64,000 nucleotides of DNA from Bradyrhizobium sp. 138 (GCF_023074075.1 NZ_JADPKT010000055.1:124001-188000), one strand, 5' to 3'; positions 8,105-17,112 are shown, numbered from the stretch's first letter. Made by a program: numbers and translations. The notes: generated by a model from the letters alone, not told the origin.

Positions 8105-9133
8105 TTATTGGCTTGCCGCAGCGGCAGCAGTCGCCACGTACTTCGTGTAGAATTCAGCGACCCGGCCGCGCCACATGCCGACGAACGCCTCTGACGTCAC
8201 GTTCTCGACCGATTTCCAGGTGCGCTTGAAGGCCGGAAGTGCATTGCCCCAAATTGCGCGCTTGCACCACCGCTCGCCCTTCTCCTTGCCTTCGCTGCTG
8301 GCGCACATGGATTTCCAGGCGAGGCGAGCGGGCTTGCTGATGTGCTCAGCGGCGCCTTCCCAGCCCTGCTGGTGGATCAGGTAAAGATCGCTCATGTCCG
8401 GCGTCCGGTGCGTGATCCACCCGAACTGGACGCCTTCGGTGATGATCTTGTAGGCGGCCGCGACGGCGTTATCCCGCGGACTGCGAATCTGCCCGAAGCC
8501 GAACTTCCCGAACTCATAGTGGCTGAGCTGAAAAAGCCCGATATACGACCCGGTGCGTTGATTGGGGTTGAAGCCGGACTCGATCTTGGCGACCGCCATC
8601 ATGAAATTGAAATCGAGACCAAACGCGTCGGAGGCGCGCTTGATCTCTTCGGCCGGCGTTCCGACCGGAATGTCCTTGAACGCACGCAAGACGATCTCCG
8701 CCGGTTTCTCGACGGGCGGCAGTTCGGACCAGACATAGTAGACCAGATAACGAAAATCCTGGGCCGACGCCGCTTTCGGAGCCTCGCCAGACGCGTCGCG
8801 TTCTGGCGGCAGCGGTTGGACGACATCCTGTCCCAACGACGCCAATTTTGGCGCGGCGGATTCATCGACGATCTCGGCTTCGGGCCTCAACGGCCCGGAA
8901 CCTGCTGACGTCTCCGAGCCAGGCGCCGCTCTTTCTGACCAAAGCGCTGCCGCAAGTCTGGCGGATGCCTCTGCGTACAAGGCAGGTGTCACCATGTTCG
9001 CAGGCGACGCCATGCTCGCTGCCGCTTCGGGCATGACATCCGGCGCCGTCGCGGCTGGCCTGTTGCCGGCAGCCAGATAAAGTCCCACGGATGCGATAAC
9101 AGCCACGATGCAGCTGGTCTGCCAAACCTTCAT
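8105..9133 (-). CDS. lytic-transglycosylase-like exported protein
   Basis: 342 residues. An N-terminal membrane anchor/signal (MKVWQTSCIVAVIASVGLYL) is followed by a long Ala/Ser/Pro-rich linker to ~residue 120, then a lysozyme-like domain with the catalytic-Glu segment VAKIESGFNPN and the GLFQLSHYEFGKFG motif typical of SLT enzymes. It should cleave peptidoglycan glycan strands in the periplasm. The start is the Met before the signal sequence; the frame runs further up without support. It is separate from the flagellar transglycosylase at 27591. Confidence 0.8.
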   Translation of the reverse strand: MKVWQTSCIVAVIASVGLYLAAGNRPAATAPDVMPEAAASMASPANMVTPALYAEASARLAAALWSERAAPGSETSAGSGPLRPEAEIVDESAAPKLASLGQDVVQPLPPERDASGEAPKAASAQDFRYLVYYVWSELPPVEKPAEIVLRAFKDIPVGTPAEEIKRASDAFGLDFNFMMAVAKIESGFNPNQRTGSYIGLFQLSHYEFGKFGFGQIRSPRDNAVAAAYKIITEGVQFGWITHRTPDMSDLYLIHQQGWEGAAEHISKPARLAWKSMCASSEGKEKGERWCKRAIWGNALPAFKRTWKSVENVTSEAFVGMWRGRVAEFYTKYVATAAAAASQ

Positions 9134-9215
9134 TGCCCGAAGTCCAGGGATGGCTTCTGTACGAAGGCTGTCGGCATGTTCCTGCGGCCTGTGGCTGAGT
9201 ACTCTTCGTAGAATC

Positions 9216-10016
9216 TTAAGGTTTAAATGTGGTGAACGAGAGCAGGCTCTCTGCCTCGCAGCTCGATGTATCCTCCTTTTGGTTCCCCGTTCTTTGCCCG
9301 GCGACGAGTTTCGACAGATCGTCCAGCACGCACTGCGCCGCGGCAAAATCATCATCCGCAAAGAACATGCTCCGGGTGATCAGAACCGGAATGCCGGCGC
9401 GCGAGGCCGCGATCAGCCCGTTGGCGGAATCCTCGATCGCGACGCAGTCGGCCGCGTCCAGCTTCAGCCGTGCCAGCGTTTCGAGATAGACGTCCGGCGC
9501 GGGTTTCTTGTGCCTGACGTCGTCACCGGCGACGATCACCTCGAACTCTGCGGCCCAGTTCGTTCCCAGCGCCTGCGACAGCAGCGCATCGATGTTGCCG
9601 TGCGAGGTCGTGGTCGCGATCGCAAGCCGCTGGCCGCGTGACTTCGCCGCGGCGAGCAGCTCGATCACGCCCGGCCTTAACGGACAGCAGCCGGTCTCAA
9701 TCAGCTCGGCGTAATGCGCGGTCTTGATGCGGTGAAGCGCGGCGATGTCCGCATCCGGCAATGGCCGAGCGATCGGCAGCCTTGCATGGTAGGCGCGCAC
9801 ACGCTCCTTGCCGCCGGTCACCCGCAGCAGGTCCTTGTAGACAGCGCGGTCCCACTGCCAGTCGAGACCGTGGCGGGCGAAGGCATGGTTGAAGGCCTGC
9901 CGATGCAGCTCCTCGGTCTCGGCGAGGGTGCCGTCGACGTCGAAGATCAGCGCGGCCGCGCGCCGGATCAGTTCGGCTGCGTCCGCCGGTGCGAAAGCGA
10001 GCGCGTCTGCCTGCAT
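9216..10016 (-). CDS. HAD-superfamily phosphatase, CbbY/beta-phosphoglucomutase-like
   Basis: 266 residues. HAD motif I is FDVDGTLAETE, a helical cap follows, motif II Thr lies in AIATTTSHGN, the Lys in HKKPAPDVYL, and motif IV is IEDSANGL. Similar to CbbY, which removes phosphate from inhibitory sugar phosphates such as xylulose-1,5-bisphosphate. No Calvin-cycle genes are nearby, so the substrate is open. ATG 10016 follows GGGAGG by about 8 nt. Confidence 0.85.
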   Translation of the reverse strand: MQADALAFAPADAAELIRRAAALIFDVDGTLAETEELHRQAFNHAFARHGLDWQWDRAVYKDLLRVTGGKERVRAYHARLPIARPLPDADIAALHRIKTAHYAELIETGCCPLRPGVIELLAAAKSRGQRLAIATTTSHGNIDALLSQALGTNWAAEFEVIVAGDDVRHKKPAPDVYLETLARLKLDAADCVAIEDSANGLIAASRAGIPVLITRSMFFADDDFAAAQCVLDDLSKLVAGQRTGNQKEDTSSCEAESLLSFTTFKP

Positions 10017-10160
10017 GATCGGTGCCTCCCTGTAACGGGCGAAGATCGCCCGAGACAGGAGGCGAGACAAATCGCAATATCTTTTGCCGGACCCAAAAAT
10101 CTCTTATGAGCGGGGACGCGCAGCAAGCGCGAAGGGAACTCCGACCGGCACGGCAGAGGC

Positions 10161-11009
10161 ATGCGGCTCTTCATTCTCGGCTTGGGCTACAGCGCAAGGC
10201 ATTTCGTCGGCAAATTCGGCGGCGCCTTCTCGCACGTCGCCGGCACGCTGCGGGATCCTGCGCAGCGGGGTGATATCGCCGGCATCGAGGTGCATGCTTT
10301 TTCCGGCAGCGATCCGGATCGCACGGTGGCCGAACGCATTGGCGAGGCCGATGTCGTTCTGGTGTCGATCCCGCCCGGCAGCACCGGCGATCCCGCCATC
10401 GCCGCGTTCGGCGACGTGCTGGCGGCGCGCCGCCGCAAGATCGTCTATCTCTCCACCATCGGCGTCTACGGCGATCACGGCGGTGGCTGGGTCGACGAGA
10501 GCACCCCGCCGCAGGCCACCCTCGAGCGCGCGCGCATGCGGGTGGCCGCCGAGCAGGCCTGGATGGACGCGGCGCGCGGCGATGCCGCGATCCTGCGGCT
10601 TGCGGGCATCTACGGCCCCGGCCGCAACGCGCTGGCGACGCTGCGGGCGGGCACGGCGAGGCGCATCATCAAGCCCCGCCAGGTCTTCAACCGCATCCAT
10701 GTCGACGACATCGCAAGCGCGATCATGGCCGCCATTCACCACGGAAGCGGCGGCACCTGGAACGTCTGCGATGACGAGCCCGCGCCGCCGCAGGACGTGA
10801 TCGCTTATGCGGCTGAGCTCATGGGCGTTGCGCCGCCGCCCGAAGAGGCGTTCGCGACGGCCGAGATGTCGGCGATGGCCCGCAGCTTCTATGCCAGCAG
10901 TGCCCGCGTCTCCAACGCGAAATTGAAGCGCGAGCTCGGCGTCACGCTTGTCCACCCGGCCTATCGGCACGGCCTCGATGCGCTGTGGCGCGCAGGCGAG
11001 GGACGATAG
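10161..11009 (+). CDS. NAD(P)-binding epimerase/dehydratase-like protein (YeeZ type)
   Basis: 282 residues with a Rossmann start (RLFILGLGYSARHFVGKF), YLSTIGVYGDHGGGWVDE in place of the usual active-site segment, and LRLAGIYGPGRN. It belongs to the atypical SDR group; the YxxxK pair of classical SDRs is not evident, so it may act as a binding or sensor protein or use another catalytic residue. Head-to-head with the HAD gene (144-nt gap). Function unassigned. Confidence 0.75.
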   Translation: MRLFILGLGYSARHFVGKFGGAFSHVAGTLRDPAQRGDIAGIEVHAFSGSDPDRTVAERIGEADVVLVSIPPGSTGDPAIAAFGDVLAARRRKIVYLSTIGVYGDHGGGWVDESTPPQATLERARMRVAAEQAWMDAARGDAAILRLAGIYGPGRNALATLRAGTARRIIKPRQVFNRIHVDDIASAIMAAIHHGSGGTWNVCDDEPAPPQDVIAYAAELMGVAPPPEEAFATAEMSAMARSFYASSARVSNAKLKRELGVTLVHPAYRHGLDALWRAGEGR

Positions 11010-11136
11010 GGTTCCGGAAATCCCCGGCGCGTCCCAGTCATGCCCCGCCCGCGCTTGACTTCGCATCAGTGCGGACGTGATCTAGGCATCGAGCGGGCCA
11101 CTCACACAACGAGCCCGCGCGCCTTGGGAGGACGCA

Positions 11137-12405
11137 ATGAACAAGACGATCGCCATGATCGCGACGGCGGCTGCCGTCATCACGCTCGGTGCAGCGCGCG
11201 CCGCACCGCTGCCCGAAGCCAATCCTGATGATGTCGGCTTCTCCAGTCAGGGCCTTGGGCGCCTCGACAGTTTCTTCGCGCGCGAGATCGCCGCCAAGCG
11301 CGTGCCCGGCGCGGTCGTCGCCGTCGCGCGCGACGGCAAGCTGGTGCACTACAAGGCTTACGGCCAGCTCGATCCGGACAAGGGCACGCCGATGCCGATC
11401 GACGCGATCTTCGCGCTGGCCTCGATGACCAAGCCGATGGCGGCGGTCGCGGGCCTGACGCTGATGGAAAAAGGCCAGTTGCCGCTTCAGGCCAAGCTGT
11501 CCGACTACTATCCCGGCTTTGCCGACATGAAGGTCGGCGTGCCCCAGAGCGACGGCTCGCTCAAGCTCGCGCCGCAGGCCTCACCGATCTTCATCCACGA
11601 TCTCTACCGGCACACGTCCGGATTGATGTATGGCGGCCGCCCCGACTCATCGAGCCCGGTGGCGCGGCAATACCCTGACGGCGTCGCGCCGGCGATCGAA
11701 GGCGACACCCAGGCCTTCATCGATCGCATCGCCAAACTGCCGCTGGCGCACCAGCCCTCGACCGAGTTCGAATACGGCTTTTCGATCGACGTGCTTGGTG
11801 CCGTGGTCGAGAAAGTGAGCGAGCAGAAGCTCGGCGATTATCTCGCCGCCAATGTCTGGCAGCCGCTCGGCATGAAGGATGCAACCTTCCATCCGACCGA
11901 GGCGCAGCGCCCTCGCCTCGCCCGTCCCTTTGCCAACGATCCGCTGACCGGCAAGCCGCAGGCGATCAAGCTCTTGGACACGCCGACCAAGTTCGATTGT
12001 GGCGGCGCCTGCTCGTTCGCGACGATCGGCGACTACCTCCGCTTCGGGCAGATGCTGCTCAACGGCGGCGAGCTCGACGGCCAGCGCATCCTCGGTCCGA
12101 AGACCGTGCATCATATGACGACCAACCACCTTGGCCCCGAGATCAAGAACAACGTGGCGAACGTCGAGCCGCATCGCGGCGGCTTCGGCTTTGGCCTTTC
12201 GGTCGCGGTCCGCACCAGCGAGGGGCTGTCATCGGTCCCCGGCAATCCCGGCGAGTTCACCTGGAACGGTGCCTACGGAACGCAATTCTTCTGCGATCCG
12301 AAGGAGCGTCTCGTCGTCGTCGTGGGGACGGCGGCGCCGGGCGAGCTCAGGAAATATTATCGCGAGCAGGTTCAGGACATCGTCTATGGCGCGATAACGA
12401 AGTGA
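11137..12405 (+). CDS. serine hydrolase of the beta-lactamase / class C (esterase VIII) family
   Basis: 422 residues with a cleavable signal (MNKTIAMIATAAAVITLGAA). The active-site S-x-x-K is Ser96-Met-Thr-Lys99 (ALASMTKPM), the Tyr motif is FEYGFSIDVLG, and HTSGLMYGG is typical of EstB-like esterases. Probably a periplasmic esterase or D-peptide hydrolase; true beta-lactam hydrolysis is unlikely to be its role. The ATG at 11137 has GGGAGGAC just upstream. Confidence 0.85.
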   Translation: MNKTIAMIATAAAVITLGAARAAPLPEANPDDVGFSSQGLGRLDSFFAREIAAKRVPGAVVAVARDGKLVHYKAYGQLDPDKGTPMPIDAIFALASMTKPMAAVAGLTLMEKGQLPLQAKLSDYYPGFADMKVGVPQSDGSLKLAPQASPIFIHDLYRHTSGLMYGGRPDSSSPVARQYPDGVAPAIEGDTQAFIDRIAKLPLAHQPSTEFEYGFSIDVLGAVVEKVSEQKLGDYLAANVWQPLGMKDATFHPTEAQRPRLARPFANDPLTGKPQAIKLLDTPTKFDCGGACSFATIGDYLRFGQMLLNGGELDGQRILGPKTVHHMTTNHLGPEIKNNVANVEPHRGGFGFGLSVAVRTSEGLSSVPGNPGEFTWNGAYGTQFFCDPKERLVVVVGTAAPGELRKYYREQVQDIVYGAITK

Positions 12406-12428
12406 GATCGTTGCACTGAAAATGAAAA

Positions 12429-12449
12429 GGGCGGCCGATTGGGCCGCCC
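12429..12449 (-). terminator. intrinsic terminator of the dienelactone hydrolase gene
   Basis: Stem GGGCGGCC / GGCCGCCC (8 bp) with a 5-nt loop. On the minus strand it is followed by CTTTTCATTTT, a U-rich tail, about 20 nt after the hydrolase stop. It also separates this gene from the convergent hydrolase ending at 12405. Confidence 0.8.
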
Positions 12450-12469
12450 AATAGGTAGAGGATCCAGCG

Positions 12470-13357
12470 TCAGCTCAACACGCCATACTTCTTGAACCAG
12501 GCTTCCGCCTGCTTCCAGGCATCTTCCGCCGCGTCCTTGCGGTAGCTGCCGCGATAATCGGCATGGAAGCCGTGCGGCGCTTCGGGGTAGACCTTGAATT
12601 CGGCCGTTTTCTTGTTCTGCTCGAGCGCGGCCTTCATCTGCTCGACCTGCGCGACGGAAATGCCGGTGTCGGCGCCGCCATAGAGGCCGAGAACCGGCGC
12701 CTTCATCTCGGGCGCGAGCTGCATCGGGCTCTTCGGCCACAGCGGATTGGCGGGATCGACCACAGACCCGTAGAAGGCAACGCCGGCCTTGAGGGTGCCG
12801 CTGTGGGCGGCATATTCCCAGACCGTGCGGCCGCCGCGGCAGAAGCCGACGATGCCGAGCTTGGCGGCGTCACCGCCTTGCGATCCCGCCCACGCCACCG
12901 CCACGTCGAGATCGGACAATAGCTCGGCGTCCGGCTTGGCGTTGACGACCGGCAACAGGTCCTTGGTCTCGGTGACCTTGGTGAGATCGACGCCCTTGCG
13001 GAAATAATAGTCGGGCGCGATTGCGAAGGCGCCGAGCTTGGCGAGGCGCCGCGTCACGTCCTTGATGTATTCATGCAGGCCGAAAATCTCCATCGCCACG
13101 ATGATCACCGGCGCCTTGGTGCTGCCGGCAGGACGGGCGAAGTAGGCGGGCATTTCTTCGGAGCCGACCTTGATCCTGGCGTCGCCAGCCTGGAGACCAT
13201 TGGTGTCGGTCGTGATCACCTCGGCGCGCACCGGCCCGGCCGCAAGCGTGTACCCGGCGGCAAGCGCCGCGGTGGCGCTCATGAATCCACGGCGCGAGAC
13301 CGGGGCGACTTTTGTCAATCCGACGACGTCGGACGTCATGGTGGTTTCGAAGCTCAT
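12470..13357 (-). CDS. Tat-exported dienelactone hydrolase family protein
   Basis: 295 residues. A twin-arginine signal (SRRGFMSATAALAAGYTLAA, residues 21-40) leads into an alpha/beta hydrolase of the dienelactone hydrolase type. The catalytic triad is visible as Cys173 (VGFCRGG), Asp230 (YGGADTG) and His262 (APHGFH). Secretion is unusual for the classical cytoplasmic enzyme but common for DLH-like proteins of this group. Substrate unknown. It starts at ATG 13357; a longer in-frame extension upstream is not supported. Confidence 0.88.
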   Translation of the reverse strand: MSFETTMTSDVVGLTKVAPVSRRGFMSATAALAAGYTLAAGPVRAEVITTDTNGLQAGDARIKVGSEEMPAYFARPAGSTKAPVIIVAMEIFGLHEYIKDVTRRLAKLGAFAIAPDYYFRKGVDLTKVTETKDLLPVVNAKPDAELLSDLDVAVAWAGSQGGDAAKLGIVGFCRGGRTVWEYAAHSGTLKAGVAFYGSVVDPANPLWPKSPMQLAPEMKAPVLGLYGGADTGISVAQVEQMKAALEQNKKTAEFKVYPEAPHGFHADYRGSYRKDAAEDAWKQAEAWFKKYGVLS

Positions 13358-13947
13358 CGGTAGTCCCTTGCTGCTGCCTATCGTGCCCCGAGGGCGACGC
13401 ATTCGCCAATAGTTGCCGGGGAAACGCAAGTCACCAGCCTGCGAGCAGGAGGCTCTAGGCCAAGCAGCGGCTTCCCGGATTTGATCGTGTGCCCGATTTA
13501 ACCGCGCGGTCGCGCTGCAACGCAACATCCATTAACCGAGAATGGGGGTTCTTCCGCCGCGCTCCGCATGGTCAGATGTTGCGGACACTTCGCTCCCGCG
13601 CGCAATCGCAACGGTCGCCCGCAACAAAGGGGCTCGATGGCGGCCGCAACGATGCATCATGTTGCCCGGCTGCTGCGCGCGATCGTAATCCAGGCCGCGA
13701 ACCGCGGTCATTTGATTGAAATTTTCAGAGGATTCGAGCCGCGCGATTTACTCGGCCTTTCTTCGCGGCGCCCTAGTTCCACATCCGGAAGTTCCATCTC
13801 CAGCCACGGAGATCGTCTTCCCCCCACGCACGGTCGCCGTCCGGCAACGGACGAAGGCCGCCTGCGGACTTCACTCTTCACTCTCGCCACTGAGATTGCG
13901 CTTCCCCAGAGCTCAATTGAATAAAGCTTTATCCGACCGGAACCGAA
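13358..13947. other. 590-bp intergenic region before the first MarR gene
   Basis: It separates divergent genes. I see no convincing ORF; a short frame near 13637-13750 lacks a ribosome-binding site and known similarity. Base composition becomes less GC-rich toward the MarR start, where the 12-bp palindrome at 13921 lies. Confidence 0.6.
13921..13932. promoter_or_regulatory. perfect palindrome ahead of the MarR start
   Basis: ATAAAGCTTTAT, a 12-bp perfect dyad ending 15 nt before the ATG at 13948. MarR proteins often autoregulate by binding such AT-rich dyads over their own promoter. Position is suggestive only; no matching site was seen before the paralogue at 51813. Confidence 0.4.
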
Positions 13948-14526
13948 ATGAATTTGGCTCGCGAATCGATTGAACTGTTGGAGCAGGTCGCACGAATCCT
14001 GTGGTTCGAAGGCACCAAGCACGGCTTGCGCGACCGTGAGTGGATGGCGCTGCGCTTCCTCTCCCGCGCCAACCGTTTTTCCCGGACGCCTTCGGCGCTC
14101 GCCAGTTACGTCGGCACCACGCGCGGCACCGCCTCGTTCATCATCGGCGAGCTCGAGCGGCTCGGTTATCTCGAGCGAAAACGCTCGGCCACCGACAAGC
14201 GCTCGGTGATGCTGAGCGTGACGCAGCAGGGCAAGAAGTTCCTGGTGCGCGATCCCGCGAGCGTTCTCGTCGAGGCGATTGCCGTGCTCGACGACCAGGT
14301 CAAGATCCGCTTCCGCGACACCTTCCGGCACGTGCTGGATCAGTCCGACGCGGCCGAGCAGCGGCACCATACCGACGTTTGCAAGCGATGCATCTTCCTC
14401 CGGGAAGAGCGCACCACCACCGACAGCAAGGCGACGGCCGAATTCAGCTGCCGCCTGTTCCGCTCGCCGATCGCGGAGGCGGAGGTCGATCTGTTATGCA
14501 CCAGCTTCGAGCATCACCGCCAATAG
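13948..14526 (+). CDS. MarR-family regulator with a four-cysteine C-terminal extension (copy 1)
   Basis: 192 residues. The winged helix spans ~30-100 (LRDREWMALRFLSRANRFSR, then a wing with DKRSVMLSVT). After the dimerisation helix it carries an extension with Cys145-x2-Cys148 (VCKRCIFL), Cys168 (FSCRLFRSP) and Cys184 (LLCTSFE). The same four cysteines occur in the paralogue at 51813 on the other side of the flagellar island. That spacing could hold an iron-sulfur cluster or zinc, pointing to redox or metal sensing (inference). Target genes unknown; it is convergent with the membrane protein at 14537. Confidence 0.88.
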   Translation: MNLARESIELLEQVARILWFEGTKHGLRDREWMALRFLSRANRFSRTPSALASYVGTTRGTASFIIGELERLGYLERKRSATDKRSVMLSVTQQGKKFLVRDPASVLVEAIAVLDDQVKIRFRDTFRHVLDQSDAAEQRHHTDVCKRCIFLREERTTTDSKATAEFSCRLFRSPIAEAEVDLLCTSFEHHRQ

Positions 14527-14536
14527 AAGGCGGCGA

Positions 14537-15493
14537 TCAGGGCGTCGCCTTGCGTGACGAATAGATGACGCCCCCGCTCGTCTCCACCACGAGACGCCCG
14601 TTCTCGTTCCTGATCTCTTCGATGCGGCCAAGGCCGGGCACCTGCTGTCCCAGCACGGCCTCGATGACGCCATTCGGACTCTGCAGGATCGCAATTCCTT
14701 CATAGGCTTGGCGGACCGACCACCCCTTGATCACCTTCCGCGGCGCCGACGCGCGCTCGGACGGAGACACCGAGCCGGTGACCTCGGGCGCTGCGACCGA
14801 GGCCATCATCGGCCCTTGCTGCGAGGCGGGCTGCGATTGCACCATTGCCGGCGCCGGAGCCTGGACCTGGGTCTGAGCCTGGGCGAGCTTGTCGAGCTTC
14901 ACCGTCGAGGACGAGCTCACCCGCTCGATGCGGTCCAGGTTCTCGGCGAACCTGCCGAAGCGGTCATTGGTCGCCTTGCTGGATTGATCGACCGCGGTGC
15001 GCAGGCCGTCGAGATTTTCGGACACGCCCGACATTTGCTTGCGCAATTGCGCGACGGTCTCGCGCAGATTTCTGATCTCCGCATTGGCCGCAACGTTGCT
15101 CTGGGCGGGCTGCGTGGCGAGATAGGCGATCACGCCGGTGCAGGCGCACACCACGAGCATGGCGGCGACCGCCAATGTTGCGAGCGGCGCGACCCATGTC
15201 GGTCGAGGCGGCGGAGGCTTGGCCACGATCACGGCCGGTTTGATCACGGTCGGCGCAGGCTTGGGTATCGCCATCTTGTCGAGACGTGCCTTGGCGCGAA
15301 TACGTTTCAGCCCCTCGAGCGCCTCCTTCGCGAGGACTTCGTCGCTCGCCGCGGCCGACACACGCTTTGCGCCCGCAGCAGGCTTGGTCGCCTGCGCCGC
15401 ATTGTCCTTTGTATCGCGTGGCTCGGGTGCCGGCTTGGCCGTTGCGGAAACATCAGCGGTCGCGCTGGGACGAGCTTGTCCATCGGACAACAT
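14537..15493 (-). CDS. hypothetical single-pass membrane protein with periplasmic coiled coil
   Basis: 318 residues, family not recognised. A cytoplasmic Ala/Pro/Lys-rich N-terminus (~1-95) precedes one membrane helix (LATLAVAAMLVVCACTGVIA). A periplasmic heptad-rich segment follows (LRETVAQLRKQMSGVSENL onward), then a low-complexity linker and a compact C-terminal ~60-residue beta domain (WSVRQAYEGIAILQSPNGVI). The last part resembles the small beta domains of pilus or secretion assembly proteins, but I would not name one. It ends 10 nt from the convergent MarR gene. Confidence 0.7.
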   Translation of the reverse strand: MLSDGQARPSATADVSATAKPAPEPRDTKDNAAQATKPAAGAKRVSAAASDEVLAKEALEGLKRIRAKARLDKMAIPKPAPTVIKPAVIVAKPPPPRPTWVAPLATLAVAAMLVVCACTGVIAYLATQPAQSNVAANAEIRNLRETVAQLRKQMSGVSENLDGLRTAVDQSSKATNDRFGRFAENLDRIERVSSSSTVKLDKLAQAQTQVQAPAPAMVQSQPASQQGPMMASVAAPEVTGSVSPSERASAPRKVIKGWSVRQAYEGIAILQSPNGVIEAVLGQQVPGLGRIEEIRNENGRLVVETSGGVIYSSRKATP

Positions 15494-16314
15494 GTGAAAA
15501 TGCTCCGTTCGGTTCGATCTGTCGAACGGTGACGTTATTTGCCGAAGCTTGCCTGAAACGTGCGCATCGAAGGATTTTCATCACGCGCGACGCGACGCTC
15601 CATGGCCTAAACGCGCCATGCACGTGGCGAGAGTGCGACTCGAAAGACACACACTCGCCAAGATTTCGCCAAGCTGGAGTCTCGCCACCACACGTGAGTC
15701 GAATTGTCGCACGAGAAAACACGCAAGAGAGAGTCAATCGCGGGTTGAAAACCTCTCAATATGCGTGACTCCGAGCACCACCCAAAAGAGCTGTAATTCT
15801 ACGGGGATGCCGAACCATAGAACCGTCGCGGCGCAGAACTAGTTTAGTTTCCAAATCAACTGATGCGATTGAATATATCAAGAAACAACCCGAAACAAAC
15901 CAACAGCATCAAGCACAATTAGCAAACGCTTTGTGGCGCACGCTTGATCGGGAATCGGCAATCGTTACGGTCGTAGTCAAGTGATTCTCGCCAGTTGGCG
16001 AGGAGATCGACACAGTTTTCAGTAGTGTTCGGACGCGATGAGCAACTTGGCGCAACTGATCTAGGTCGTTTCTCAATCCGCTCCGCGAGGTGATCCGTAA
16101 GACACCCGCCGAGCCTCACGCAGTAAGCGTTCAGTATCGAGTTGAAGTATCAGGCCTGCGAGACGCAGGCACTGAATGCGTAGGGCTGCCCGCGAATATC
16201 GAAACCATAACAACGGTTCGCGGGAAGGAATGTCGTCAAACAGCATCGTTGCCGAGCCGTGGCATCACAACAACCAACCGGCCGCAACAGTTGCGAAACA
16301 GGGGCGAAAGACTG
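15494..16314 (+). promoter_or_regulatory. 821-bp gene-free upstream region of lafR
   Basis: No ORF in this stretch has family features or a plausible start. It is clearly poorer in GC than its surroundings (especially 15740-15960). It holds five exact CTCGCCA/TGGCGAG heptamers, two CACGTG hexamers (15621, 15691) and, at 16112-16123, AGCCTCACGCAG, a two-mismatch relative of the motif before the flagellar operons. Such a long leader suggests that several inputs converge on the master regulator. Confidence 0.65.
15625..16002. promoter_or_regulatory. array of CTCGCCA heptamers upstream of lafR
   Basis: Exact heptamers at 15625-15631 (TGGCGAG), 15654-15660, 15681-15687 and 15987-15993 (CTCGCCA), and 15996-16002 (TGGCGAG). 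The last two make the palindrome CTCGCCAGTTGGCGAG. A one-mismatch copy, TTCGCCA, lies at 15665. Random expectation for this length is far below one. Likely binding sites for an unidentified regulator of lafR. Confidence 0.5.
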
Positions 16315-17085
16315 ATGTATATTATCGTTGATGATCGCGAGAGCGTCGCGAACAGCTACGTCGGAGGGCTCGTTCGCGAAGGCGTATCGTCGATCGGATT
16401 CTCCTCCGGAGAATTCTGGGACTGGCTGCAATCCGCAAGTGAATCGGATCTGGCAGCGGTCGACGCCTTCCTCCTCGGGGACTGCGATGCCCGCGGAAGC
16501 CTGCCGCGGGCAATGCGCAAGCGTTCCTCGGCTCCCATCATCGCGGTGAGCGGCCAGAAAATGCTCAAGAACACGCTCGAACTGTTCGAATCCGGTGTCG
16601 ACGACGTCGTGCATGTGCCGATCCACCTCCGCGAGATCCTCGCCCGAACGGCCGCGATCGCGCGCCGCCGGGTGGGCGAGCTGCCAAGGCCCTGCGAGAC
16701 CAGGATCCAGGTCTTCTTCAACGGCCGTGACCCCGAAATTGCGGGCCACGCCCTCACCCTGCCCCGCCGCGAACTGCGCATTCTCGAATATATGGTCAGC
16801 AATCACGGCAAGTGGATCACCAAGACGCAGATCTTCAACGCGGTCTACGGCATCTTCGAGTCCACTTTCGACGAGAGCGTGATCGAGAGCCACGTCAGCA
16901 AGCTGCGCAAGAAGCTCCGCGACCGCCTCGGCTTCGACGCGATCGTGGCCCGGCGCTACGTCGGGTACCGCCTCGACATCCCCGCCGGCGAGACTCTCGA
17001 CGAGCCGATGCAGGAGCTCGACGAGATCGGCATCCTCCTCAACAGGGCGCATGCCGTCCCGGCCGCGTATCCGGTCGGAAACTGA
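16315..17085 (+). CDS. lafR: lateral flagellar master regulator LafR (Rem-like orphan OmpR-class protein)
   Basis: 256 residues. An N-terminal receiver-like domain (MYIIVDDRESV...) is followed by an OmpR-type winged helix: LTLPRRELRILEYMV, GKWITKTQIFNAVYG, then recognition helix VIESHVSKLRKKLRDRLG and wing IVARRYVGYRL. No kinase gene is adjacent. The receiver is degenerate: the invariant Lys before Pro is replaced (VVHVPIH instead of xxKPxx) and the phospho-acceptor strand reads FLLGDCD. Known relatives (S. meliloti Rem, B. diazoefficiens LafR) activate flagellar genes without classical phosphorylation. ATG 16315 follows AGGGGC. A strong terminator follows, so it is monocistronic. Confidence 0.92.
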   Translation: MYIIVDDRESVANSYVGGLVREGVSSIGFSSGEFWDWLQSASESDLAAVDAFLLGDCDARGSLPRAMRKRSSAPIIAVSGQKMLKNTLELFESGVDDVVHVPIHLREILARTAAIARRRVGELPRPCETRIQVFFNGRDPEIAGHALTLPRRELRILEYMVSNHGKWITKTQIFNAVYGIFESTFDESVIESHVSKLRKKLRDRLGFDAIVARRYVGYRLDIPAGETLDEPMQELDEIGILLNRAHAVPAAYPVGN

Positions 17086-17112
17086 GGCGGCAGACGCCTG
17101 CCGTGAAACCGA

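Noticed and set aside
13637..13924. Small plus-strand open frame before the first MarR gene
   Set aside because: No good ribosome-binding site, low-complexity C-terminus, and no recognisable relative.
15549..15842. Short open frames in the lafR upstream region
   Set aside because: Composition and starts do not look like genes; the heptamer array and AT-rich stretches fit regulatory DNA better.
15869..15881. TTGA-N5-TCAA resembling an FNR/FixK box upstream of lafR
   Set aside because: Spacing is five rather than six bases, and the next positions do not fit the consensus; AT-rich DNA yields such matches easily.
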